Positions 1 to 5,018 of a DNA stretch of 5,825 nt are shown here, in pieces. This stretch comes from Planctomycetota bacterium. GTDB lineage: Bacteria; Planctomycetota; Planctomycetia; Pirellulales; Pirellulaceae. Made by a program: the position numbers and the translations under genes. The stretch spans positions 1-5,825 of the forward strand of contig JAHWKS010000410.1 in NCBI GenBank assembly GCA_019347795.1, in the 5' to 3' direction. Positions within the stretch are counted from its first letter, which is position 1. The number at the start of each line of letters is the position of its first letter. A model generated the notes under the pieces. That model was not told where the DNA came from. It did not search any database and saw nothing but the letters and a program-made list of their open reading frames with translations.

Positions 1-2
1 TC

Positions 3-62
3 GGCGAGAGAGCTGAGGGGGTGGCCGAGTATGAGTAGGAGGCGCTCGGCGGGCAGGGGGAG
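3..62 (+). other. In-frame upstream part of the phosphohexomutase, interrupted by an amber codon
   Basis: Reading in the same frame as the downstream mutase, these codons give GERAEGVAEYE, then TAG at 36-38, then EALGGQGE, leading straight into the conserved IAYDTR strand. The family normally has a helix here of the form R-A-x-x-G-(L/F)-A-x-Y, followed about 14 residues later by the (I/V)(A/S)YD(S/T)R strand. RAEGVAEY fits that helix and the spacing is 14 positions if the stop counts as one residue. I infer that the stop replaces a sense codon of the real gene. This could be a true nonsense mutation or a base error close to the sequence edge. The family's FGTAGLRG motif would lie further upstream, outside the window. 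Confidence 0.5.
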
Positions 63-1547
63 TTGTCGTGCGGCATCGCCTACGATACGCGGATCAACTC
101 CCGCCACTTCGCCGAGTTGTGCGCGGGGATCATGGTGGCCAATGGCTTCAAGGTCTATTTCCTGGACCACTACCGCAGCACGCCGGAGCTGTCGTTCCTC
201 GTGCGATTCAAGAACTGCTCCTGCGGGATCATGGTCACCGCCAGCCATAATCCGCCCAGCGATAACGCGGTCAAGGTGTACTGGTCCACCGGCGGCCAGG
301 TGCTGCCGCCGCACGACAAGGCCATCATCGATCGGGTGATGAACGTCCAGGAAATCCAGCAGGCGAACTTCGCCCAGGCGGTGAAGGAAGGCCAGGTCGT
401 CTTCTGCAAGGCCGAAGTGGACGCCGCTTTTGTGCGCGAGGTGAAGGCGCAGGGCTTCCCCGGTCCGCGGGATGTGAAGATTATCTACTCGCCTCTGCAC
501 GGGGTGGGAAGGTGGGCCGCCGTCCCCGCGCTGGAGGCCGACGGCTTTGCCGACGTGAAGGTGTTCGGTCCGCACGCCGAGCCGGACGGAAACTTTCCCA
601 ATGTGCCGGGGCATGTCTCCAATCCTGAGAACCCGCGGGTATTCGATGCCATCATCGAGCGAGCCAAGACGATCGGCGCCGACGTGGTGCTGGCGAGCGA
701 TCCCGACTGCGATCGCCTCGGCGTGGCGGCGCCAAAGACGACCGATCCGGGCGGCGATTGGGGCACGCTCACCGGCAACCAGATCGGCGTCTTGCTGACC
801 GACTACGTTCTTGAGCAGCGGAAGAAGGCGGGGTCGCTCTCGCCCGAGCACTACCTGGTCACTACGCTCGTGACCACGGAGATGATCCGGCGAATCGGAG
901 ATTCCTACGGCGTCAAGACCGACTTCAACAACCTGGTCGGCTTCAAGTGGATCGCCGGGCGGATGGATGACCTGGGCCCGGAGAAATTCGTGTTGGGACT
1001 TGAGGAGTCGCACGGCTATCTCACAGGCGCCTATGCCCGCGATAAGGACGGCGCCCTCGCCTCGATGCTGATGGCGGAGCTGGCGGCGCGGCTCAAAGCG
1101 GAGAAGCAGTCGCTGCACGAGAAGCTCGAGGCGCTCTACTGGCAGCATGGCTACCACGCGGAAGGGCAACTGAGCCTGCGGATGGAAGGCTCCGAGGGGA
1201 TGACGCTCATGCAGAAGCTGATGGCCAAGTTCCGCGACGCACCTCCCCAGGCGCTGGCCGGAATTCCCGTCGCCACGGTGCGGGATTACCTGAACCAGGT
1301 GACGATCCGCGACGGCACGAAGGCGCCGCTTGCCGGCCCGAAAGATAACCTGGTGATTCTCGACCTGGCGGAAGAGGGCAATCGCGTCGCCGTCCGGCCG
1401 TCAGGCACCGAGCCGAAGGTGAAGATTTACTCCTTCACCTATCAACCCGCCGAGCTGCTGCACGACCTCGACGCGACCCGGCAAGAGATGAGCGAGCGGC
1501 TCGCGGCGATTGAGGCCGACTTGCAGGTCTTTGCGAAGTCGGTGTGA
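63..1547 (+). CDS. Phosphoglucomutase/phosphomannomutase (alpha-D-phosphohexomutase), N-terminus missing
   Basis: Cytoplasmic enzyme that interconverts hexose 6-phosphate and hexose 1-phosphate through a phosphoserine, feeding glycogen, nucleotide-sugar and envelope synthesis. Counting from the TTG at 63 (494 residues), the sequence shows the catalytic loop TASHNPP with Ser61, the Mg-binding loop DPDCDR at 213-218, the sugar-binding GFKWI at 293-297, EESHG at 314-318, and the phosphate-binding RPSGTEPK at 445-452, so all four active-site loops are present and in order. The family is usually about 560-600 residues, so about 85-100 N-terminal residues, including the FGTAGLRG region, are absent. 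TTG63 is only the first possible start after the in-frame TAG at 36-38; the true gene probably starts before the window. A protein starting at 63 or at ATG132 would lack part of domain 1. Glucose versus mannose specificity cannot be decided. The family call is very sure; whether the gene is functional is not. Confidence 0.93.
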   Translation: MSCGIAYDTRINSRHFAELCAGIMVANGFKVYFLDHYRSTPELSFLVRFKNCSCGIMVTASHNPPSDNAVKVYWSTGGQVLPPHDKAIIDRVMNVQEIQQANFAQAVKEGQVVFCKAEVDAAFVREVKAQGFPGPRDVKIIYSPLHGVGRWAAVPALEADGFADVKVFGPHAEPDGNFPNVPGHVSNPENPRVFDAIIERAKTIGADVVLASDPDCDRLGVAAPKTTDPGGDWGTLTGNQIGVLLTDYVLEQRKKAGSLSPEHYLVTTLVTTEMIRRIGDSYGVKTDFNNLVGFKWIAGRMDDLGPEKFVLGLEESHGYLTGAYARDKDGALASMLMAELAARLKAEKQSLHEKLEALYWQHGYHAEGQLSLRMEGSEGMTLMQKLMAKFRDAPPQALAGIPVATVRDYLNQVTIRDGTKAPLAGPKDNLVILDLAEEGNRVAVRPSGTEPKVKIYSFTYQPAELLHDLDATRQEMSERLAAIEADLQVFAKSV

Positions 1548-1583
1548 GCTTGACGGCATGACCCGTGCGGCTAACCTAACGGT

Positions 1584-2171
1584 ATGAGTGCAGCCCTCAA
1601 ACTTCGTCCGCTTTCGGTCGAGGACTACCTCGCCGGCGAGCTTGCGTCGCCCATCAAGCACGAGTATGTCGGCGGCGTGGTTTATGCGATGGCGGGCGCA
1701 CGAAACGTCCACAATCTGATTGCCAGCAACACACTCGTTGCGTTGGGGACGCGTCTGCGCGGCGGATCGTGCCGCCCCTACAACTCGGATACAAAAATCC
1801 GCATTCGGCTGCCGACACAGGTCCGGTTCTATTACCCCGACGTGTCGGTCATCTGCAGGCCGAACCCGCAGTCGGACTCGTTTCAGGATGAGCCGGCGGT
1901 GGTCGTGGAAGTCCTTTCGCGAAAAACGCGCCGCATCGACGAAGGCGAAAAACGGGATGCGTATCAGATGATCCCCTCGCTGGCGGCTTACCTGTTGGTG
2001 GAGCAGGAGTTTCCCGCGGTCACAGTGCACCGCCGCACGGAGCAAGGCTTCGTGACCGAGACGCACACGGAACTGGAGACGGTGATCGCTCTGCCCGAGA
2101 TCGCGGCCGAACTCCCCCTCGCAGAAATCTACGACGGCGTCGAGTTCACTCCGGAGCCCGAAGTAGAGTGA
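1584..2171 (+). CDS. Uma2-family (DUF820) putative PD-(D/E)XK endonuclease
   Basis: A 195-residue protein of the Uma2/DUF820 family, a restriction-endonuclease-like fold that is highly multiplied in cyanobacteria and planctomycetes and whose biological role is mostly unknown. Visible family features in order: SVEDYL at 11-16, HEYVGGVVYAMAG at 26-38 (the family's H-E-x-x-x-G strand), conserved His43, YYPDVSV at 83-89 carrying the PD of the putative active site (Pro85-Asp86), VVEVLS at 107-112 with Glu109 as the (D/E) position, and Lys123 followed by Y127 in the K-x-x-x-Y motif. Length and motif order are normal, so the protein looks intact. The start is the ATG at 1584, 36 nt after the mutase stop; no purine-rich ribosome site is visible before it. 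nanA follows after 33 nt, so co-transcription is possible, but no functional link is apparent. Nuclease activity is inferred from the family and has rarely been shown. Confidence 0.9.
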   Translation: MSAALKLRPLSVEDYLAGELASPIKHEYVGGVVYAMAGARNVHNLIASNTLVALGTRLRGGSCRPYNSDTKIRIRLPTQVRFYYPDVSVICRPNPQSDSFQDEPAVVVEVLSRKTRRIDEGEKRDAYQMIPSLAAYLLVEQEFPAVTVHRRTEQGFVTETHTELETVIALPEIAAELPLAEIYDGVEFTPEPEVE

Positions 2172-2195
2172 GATGACGCCCGCATTGCGTCGCTT

Positions 2196-2199
2196 GGAG
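2196..2199 (+). promoter_or_regulatory. Ribosome binding site of nanA
   Basis: GGAG lies 5 nt before the ATG at 2205, in the short gap after the Uma2 gene. It supports 2205 as the start of nanA. Confidence 0.65.
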
Positions 2200-2204
2200 C
2201 ATCC

Positions 2205-3125
2205 ATGCCCCACCGACTGACCGGACTGATCGCCGCCGCCGTCACGCCGATGGACGCCGAGGGGGGGCTGCGTCTGGAGATCATCGATGCGTTGGCGGAG
2301 TTGTACGTCGAGTCCGGCGTGGCGGGCGTTTTCGCCTGCGGCACCACCGGCGAATGCCACTCCCTCGCCACCAGCGAACGCAAGGGCGTCGCCGAACGTT
2401 GGATGTCGGCGAGCCAGGGGCGGTTCCCGGTCGTCGTGCACGTCGGCCACAACAGCCTCCCGGAGGCGCAGGAGCTGGCCGCGCATGCCGCCGAATGCGG
2501 GGCGGCGGCGGTTGCGGCGATGGCGCCGTTCTTCTTCAAGCCGGCCGACGTCGCCGCGTTGGCGGACTACTGCGCTCGCATCGCAGCCGCGGCGCCCGAG
2601 ACCCCGTTCTACTTCTATCACATCCCGGGAATGACGGGCGTCTCGCTCCCTGTGGCCGAGTTTCTGCGGCAGGCGGCGCCGAACATCCCGGATCTGGCCG
2701 GGGTGAAGTTCACCTCGACCAACCTGCACGACTATCAGGAGTGTTTGGCCGTGGCCGAAGGCCGCTTCGACCTGCTCTTCGGCCACGACGAGATCCTGCT
2801 CGCCGGGCTGGCGCTGGGGGCGAAGGGCGCCATCGGCAGCACGTACAACTTCGCCGCCCCGGTCTATCGCCGCATCATGTCCGCCTTCGAGGCGGGCGAC
2901 CTGGAAACGGCCCGTCGCGAGCAGTCGCTGGCTGCGGCGATGGTACGGGTGCTGCTGGACTTCGGCGGCGTCCCCGCCTGCAAAGCGATCATGCAGCTCA
3001 TCGGCATCGACTGCGGCCCGCCCCGTTCGCCGCTGCGCCCGCTGAGCGAAAGCGAAGTCGCCGCACTCTGCGACGCCCTGCAACCGTTTGACGTCTTCGC
3101 ACGTCCGCTGGCGTCGGCGGGGTAG
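2205..3125 (+). CDS. nanA: N-acetylneuraminate lyase (sialic acid aldolase)
   Basis: A 306-residue class I aldolase of the DHDPS/NAL superfamily, predicted to split N-acetylneuraminate into N-acetylmannosamine and pyruvate in the cytoplasm. Visible motifs: GTTGE at 46-50 (pyruvate carboxylate loop), YHIP at 138-141 with catalytic Tyr138, GVKFT at 166-170 with the Schiff-base Lys168, GHDE at 193-196, where Asp195-Glu196 match the residues that bind the sialic acid side chain, and GSTYN at 211-215. The YHIPxxTGV and KFT...FGxDE...GSTYN pattern matches sialic acid lyases, especially the animal NPL type, better than DapA, which has an Arg after YNxP; here that position is Met143, so a dihydrodipicolinate synthase is unlikely. 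Length is normal for the family. The start is fixed by GGAG 5 nt upstream. No other sialic acid genes (nanE, nanK, transporter, sialidase) are in the window, so the in vivo substrate is inferred from residues only. Confidence 0.88.
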   Translation: MPHRLTGLIAAAVTPMDAEGGLRLEIIDALAELYVESGVAGVFACGTTGECHSLATSERKGVAERWMSASQGRFPVVVHVGHNSLPEAQELAAHAAECGAAAVAAMAPFFFKPADVAALADYCARIAAAAPETPFYFYHIPGMTGVSLPVAEFLRQAAPNIPDLAGVKFTSTNLHDYQECLAVAEGRFDLLFGHDEILLAGLALGAKGAIGSTYNFAAPVYRRIMSAFEAGDLETARREQSLAAAMVRVLLDFGGVPACKAIMQLIGIDCGPPRSPLRPLSESEVAALCDALQPFDVFARPLASAG

Positions 3126-3176
3126 CAGCCTGTCAACCTCCCGGACGGCAGAATCAAATCACGACGAACCTACGGT

Positions 3177-3205
3177 TTCGCGGATGCCGATCCACCGTCC
3201 GCGAA
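3177..3205 (+). terminator. Hairpin downstream of nanA (arms A and B), possible terminator without a T-tract
   Basis: TTCGCGGATG at 3177-3186 pairs with CGTCCGCGAA at 3196-3205: eight Watson-Crick pairs, one G-U wobble and one more G-C pair, around a 9-nt loop. It begins 51 nt after the nanA stop. No T-run follows, so intrinsic termination is uncertain; it could instead stabilise the 3' end of the nanA transcript, or be one half of a switch with the next hairpin, because its right arm is also needed there. Confidence 0.4.
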
Positions 3206-3244
3206 CGCAGACGCGATCCCAAGAGTTAATGTGCGTTCGCCGGA
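3198..3244 (+). repeat. Second inverted repeat (arms B and C), overlapping the first
   Basis: TCCGCGAACGCA at 3198-3209 pairs with the segment at 3232-3244: nine uninterrupted pairs between GCGAACGCA and TGCGTTCGC, one bulged C at 3241, then three more pairs. The loop is 22 nt. The left arm reuses bases 3198-3205 of the preceding hairpin, so both cannot form at once. The outer arms (TTCGCGGA at 3177-3184 and TTCGCCGGA at 3236-3244) are near direct repeats of each other. Confidence 0.5.
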
Positions 3245-3246
3245 GA

Positions 3247-3261
3247 AAGACATTATGTCTT
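3247..3261. promoter_or_regulatory. Perfect palindrome, possible operator
   Basis: AAGACAT-T-ATGTCTT is a 7-bp perfect inverted repeat around one central base, lying 95 bp before the start of the orphan gene. The near-zero spacing and size suit a dimeric DNA-binding protein better than an RNA hairpin. No T-run follows on either strand, so a terminator is unlikely. The binding protein is unknown. Confidence 0.35.
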
Positions 3262-3341
3262 ATCGGTTCCCGACACCTTTCCGCCCGCCCCTGTTCCAAT
3301 AAATCTTCGTAGTTTCCACACGCCAACATTCCAATACCAGA

Positions 3342-3347
3342 AAGGAG
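3342..3347 (+). promoter_or_regulatory. Ribosome binding site of the orphan gene
   Basis: AAGGAG lies 9 nt before ATG 3357, a strong match that fixes the start and is the best evidence that the orphan gene is translated. The site overlaps a small inverted repeat: GGAGT at 3344-3348 can pair with GCTCC at 3352-3356 (one wobble pair), which would hide the site. Confidence 0.65.
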
Positions 3348-3356
3348 TGTCGCTCC

Positions 3357-3860
3357 ATGCCCATTGATTTCGATGGCCTTAAGACCGGAATGTTGCTTGT
3401 CGCTGGCGCAGTTTCCAACGGTGGGTTTTCCTGGTATGTGTCCACGTGGGACATGTGGATGCTAGACAAATGGGACGCACGCGATGGCGGATTCCAATGT
3501 CTTTTCACCCATCTGCAGGACGAGCGTTCAAGTACAGCTGAACTCAGGAATGCCTTAATGGCGTCACTGCCAGCAAAGGATTGGGCAGATATCGAACATA
3601 TGTGTCCCTCACTTTTTGTGGATTTTGATCAGCGCTACCTTTGTTCGGTATTTCGGGGTCAGATCGCATACGAACTAGCAGTCCCTGCTCACTGGTCAGG
3701 TAGCTATGATAGTTCATTTTGGGAAGGTAATTGCGAGGATTTCCTTGATCATTTCCCTTCGGAAGACAGATACTGGGTTATAAATGGAGTGGATGTAATT
3801 AGATTGTTCAAGTCTTCTGGCAGAACATCGGGAGGGGAAGAGGAAAAGGGTCAGATTTGA
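3357..3860 (+). CDS. Hypothetical protein, Trp-rich, low GC, probably acquired
   Basis: I do not recognise this 167-residue protein. It has no clear signal peptide; residues 11-20 (GMLLVAGAVS) are hydrophobic but too short for a membrane span. It is acidic and unusually aromatic, with eight tryptophans (27, 31, 34, 39, 76, 113, 122, 140). The most ordered-looking part is residues 104-150: AYELAVP, then W113-S-G-S-Y, F121-W122-E, FLDHFP at 129-134, and RYWVINGVDVI at 138-148, a strand-turn-strand pattern such as small immunity-like or stand-alone cytoplasmic proteins show; that comparison is only an impression. The last 15 residues (SSGRTSGGEEEKGQI) are low-complexity and coded by a polypurine run. 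GC is about 48% against 65-70% in the flanking genes, and codon choice is correspondingly mixed, which points to horizontal transfer. A strong ribosome site and an uninterrupted frame argue that it is real. It stands alone, with no partner gene beside it. Confidence 0.7.
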   Translation: MPIDFDGLKTGMLLVAGAVSNGGFSWYVSTWDMWMLDKWDARDGGFQCLFTHLQDERSSTAELRNALMASLPAKDWADIEHMCPSLFVDFDQRYLCSVFRGQIAYELAVPAHWSGSYDSSFWEGNCEDFLDHFPSEDRYWVINGVDVIRLFKSSGRTSGGEEEKGQI

Positions 3861-3867
3861 TTCGAGG

Positions 3868-3883
3868 GATTGCGAGATTGCGA
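3868..3883. repeat. Exact 8-bp tandem duplication
   Basis: GATTGCGA occurs twice back to back, and the following bases TCGGG break the pattern. It resembles, in opposite orientation, the octamer pair at 5019-5034. Confidence 0.7.
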
Positions 3884-3908
3884 TCGGGACGTGACTGCGT
3901 GACGCGAG

Positions 3909-4156
3909 ATGTCGATTCGGGAGGGAGAGGGAGGTTTCAAGTTTCAAGCCGTCGCGGAGTTTGGCTACAGTACGACGTCCTCGACTGCGTCGTGGGCTTT
4001 GAGGGGGGGAGAAATTGAACGTCGAGGCGATGGGATCGATCTCGATGGGTACTGGGCCAAGCCAAGCATTACTACGTAGACGGCGATGGTGATGGCCGCT
4101 TCGAAAGCTTTTCTGACCATCGGGCGGGTAAGTCGAACGAGCTAAGATATGAGTAG
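3909..4156 (+). pseudogene. Possible frameshifted relic of a DxDG calcium-binding protein
   Basis: Two short open frames overlap here. The first runs from ATG 3909 to TAG 4077-4079 (56 codons) and ends with GDGIDLDGYWAKPSITT. The second is open from 4019 to TAG 4154-4156 and contains VDGDGDGRFESFSD at 4076-4117. Both carry an acidic DxDG loop followed by an aromatic residue (DLDGYW and DGDGRF), the pattern of EF-hand-like or dockerin-like calcium loops. A single shift between about 4050 and 4076 would join them. The loops are imperfect: in the second, the acidic residue closing the 12-residue loop is one position late. The upstream part is low-complexity and no ribosome site is visible. Chance similarity remains quite possible. 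Confidence 0.25.
3934..3947. repeat. Exact 7-bp tandem duplication
   Basis: GTTTCAA occurs twice back to back, directly after a 16-nt polypurine tract whose last base is the first base of the repeat. Two copies only, so it may be a remnant of a longer short-repeat array. Confidence 0.65.
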
Positions 4157-4157
4157 G

Positions 4158-4189
4158 CGGCGCCGTCTCCTGGGCGACGGGTTGCGCCG
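4158..4189 (-). terminator. GC-rich hairpin just after the DUF4058 stop
   Basis: CGGCGC (4158-4163) pairs with GCGCCG (4184-4189), and inside it CGTC (4164-4167) pairs with GACG (4176-4179), leaving an 8-nt loop and a 4-nt bulge at 4180-4183. On the minus strand it begins 4 nt after the DUF4058 stop codon, the right place for a terminator. The sequence that follows (cctactcatatctt) has only scattered T residues, so strength is uncertain. Confidence 0.4.
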
Positions 4190-4193
4190 GCGA

Positions 4194-4931
4194 TCAGGAG
4201 CCTGTCAGCCGCTTGCGAAGGCAGGCCTCGGCGTAGGTCGACTCGAAGTCCACGGGGATCGCCAGATCGCCCCGTAGGCCCAGGGGGAGCGTGGGCAAGG
4301 CGCGGCCTAGCGCCAGAGGGACACGCCACACATCGATCTCGTCCCGCTGGCCGCGGCGGATCGGCCGGTAGGCGACCGCGTAGAGGTTCGCCTCGGGCGG
4401 CAACTGCAAAACGTCCGCGGCATCCATGATCTGCAACGTCTCGTTGTGAAGATTAGCCCGCCGATTAGTGACGATGTCCACGAGGATGACACTGATTCCC
4501 TGGGACAAATAGCTGGCGCACTTCGTGGCGAAGGCCCGCCGCTCGGCGGGCCGGTCTTTATTGCCGGGGCTGATCAGCTCGATGGCCGCCACCAACTTGG
4601 GTCCGGCGTCCGTGGACAGTACGCGAACCTCAAACGTATCGGGGAACGCGGCGGGAAGAACACCGTCGGCCGCCGGCGGGGTCCACACCTCCGTGCCCAC
4701 CGTCGCCACCGCGGCCCCGACCACCTCCATCCTGGCCGATCCTTCCTGCGCGACGACGGCGACGTCGATTTCAACCGAGGGCCCGCGATGGGCGTTTTCC
4801 TCGGCGATGTAGTTCGGGGGCAGCCAACGCTCCGTCAGAGCGTCCGCAAGCTTGGTGGCCCAACTGGAGTGGAACGATTCCCAGCGGCGCTCCGCGCTCA
4901 ACGGAGGATGAAAGTGATCGAGTAACGGCAT
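4194..4931 (-). CDS. DUF4058 family protein
   Basis: A 245-residue protein of the DUF4058 family, which is common in planctomycetes and cyanobacteria and has no established function. It opens with MPLLDHFHPPLS and W17-E-S-F-H, then W24, WLPPNYIAEE at 36-45 and VEIDV at 53-57. The central block is AAIELISPGNKDR at 115-127, followed by a helix with K137 and Y141-L and the strand ISVILVDIVT at 146-155. Near the end come LYAVAYRPI at 183-191 and the Y233-AEACL-RKRL helix. The E118-L-I-S and K125 arrangement recalls PD-(D/E)XK enzymes, but nuclease activity is only a guess. ATG 4931 was chosen over a longer reading from TTG 5006 because the family begins with MPLLDHF and a G-rich ribosome site lies just upstream. 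The gene follows pyrD on the same strand after 143 nt, so a separate promoter is likely. The family call is secure; its function is unknown. Confidence 0.88.
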   Translation of the reverse strand: MPLLDHFHPPLSAERRWESFHSSWATKLADALTERWLPPNYIAEENAHRGPSVEIDVAVVAQEGSARMEVVGAAVATVGTEVWTPPAADGVLPAAFPDTFEVRVLSTDAGPKLVAAIELISPGNKDRPAERRAFATKCASYLSQGISVILVDIVTNRRANLHNETLQIMDAADVLQLPPEANLYAVAYRPIRRGQRDEIDVWRVPLALGRALPTLPLGLRGDLAIPVDFESTYAEACLRKRLTGS

Positions 4932-4936
4932 GACAG

Positions 4937-4945
4937 CTCTCCCCC
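4937..4945 (-). promoter_or_regulatory. Ribosome binding site of the DUF4058 gene
   Basis: The minus strand reads GGGGGAGAG, with its GGAG 7 nt before ATG 4931. It decides the start in favour of 4931 rather than the TTG at 5006. Confidence 0.7.
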
Positions 4946-4964
4946 GAGGGGTTTGTTTCCTCGG
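4944..4964 (-). promoter_or_regulatory. 5'-leader hairpin overlapping the DUF4058 ribosome site
   Basis: On the minus strand CCGAGG (4964-4959) pairs with CCTCGG (4949-4944) around a 9-nt A-rich loop. Its right arm runs into the G-run of the ribosome site, so folding could affect access of ribosomes. Six base pairs is a modest stem and may be chance in GC-rich DNA. Confidence 0.25.
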
Positions 4965-5018
4965 TTGACCACATTTATTCTGGGGGCGTAAGAGCCAATT
5001 CGTCAAGCTGCAACCCTC

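Larger units (their letters stand above)
3126..3356. other. Structured intergenic region between nanA and the orphan gene
   Basis: No convincing coding sequence lies here. The first half is GC-rich and holds three related repeat arms that can pair in two exclusive ways (3177-3205 and 3198-3244), then a 15-bp palindrome (3247-3261) and a small 4-bp hairpin, TCGG-ttc-CCGA, at 3263-3273. After about 3290 the composition shifts to the lower GC typical of the next gene. I could not identify a -35/-10 promoter with confidence; AATAAA at 3298-3303 is at most a weak AT-rich candidate. Confidence 0.6.
3861..4193. other. Gene-poor convergent junction with low-complexity sequence
   Basis: This gap lies between the stop of the orphan gene (+) and the stop of the DUF4058 gene (-). 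It contains two exact short tandem duplications (3868-3883 and 3934-3947), polypurine tracts at 3919-3934 and 4001-4014, a 6-bp hairpin with arms ACGACG 3972-3977 and CGTCGT 3988-3993, the possible coding relic at 3909-4156, and a GC-rich hairpin next to the DUF4058 stop. No intact gene or RNA gene was seen. Confidence 0.6.

Noticed and set aside
31..339. Open frame from ATG 31 overlapping the mutase
   Set aside because: It is a +1-frame shadow rich in Arg/Ser/Pro; the overlapping frame carries the conserved mutase motifs.
1556..1568. Small hairpin GCATG-acc-CGTGC between the mutase and Uma2 genes
   Set aside because: Five pairs including a wobble and no T-run; expected by chance in GC-rich DNA.
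1401..3083. A 560-codon open frame on the minus strand across the Uma2 and nanA genes
   Set aside because: It is antisense to two genes with clear family motifs; its translation is Arg/Gly/Val-rich without recognisable domains. High GC makes such antisense frames common.
2205..3125. Annotation as dihydrodipicolinate synthase (dapA)
   Set aside because: The DapA Arg after YNxP is absent (Met143 here) and the sequence has YHIP, the DE pair and GSTYN of sialic acid lyases.
3126..3356. Overlapping inverted repeats as a CRISPR array or a transposon end
   Set aside because: There are no regularly spaced identical repeats with spacers, no target-site duplication that I can see, and no transposase gene nearby.
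4446..4925. Plus-strand open frame of 159 codons opposite the DUF4058 gene
   Set aside because: Antisense shadow of a gene with recognisable family motifs and a good ribosome site.
4971..5006. Sigma70-like promoter for the DUF4058 gene (TTGACG at 5006-5001, AT-rich GAATAA near 4980)
   Set aside because: The spacing is 20 nt and the -10 match is poor; not better than chance.
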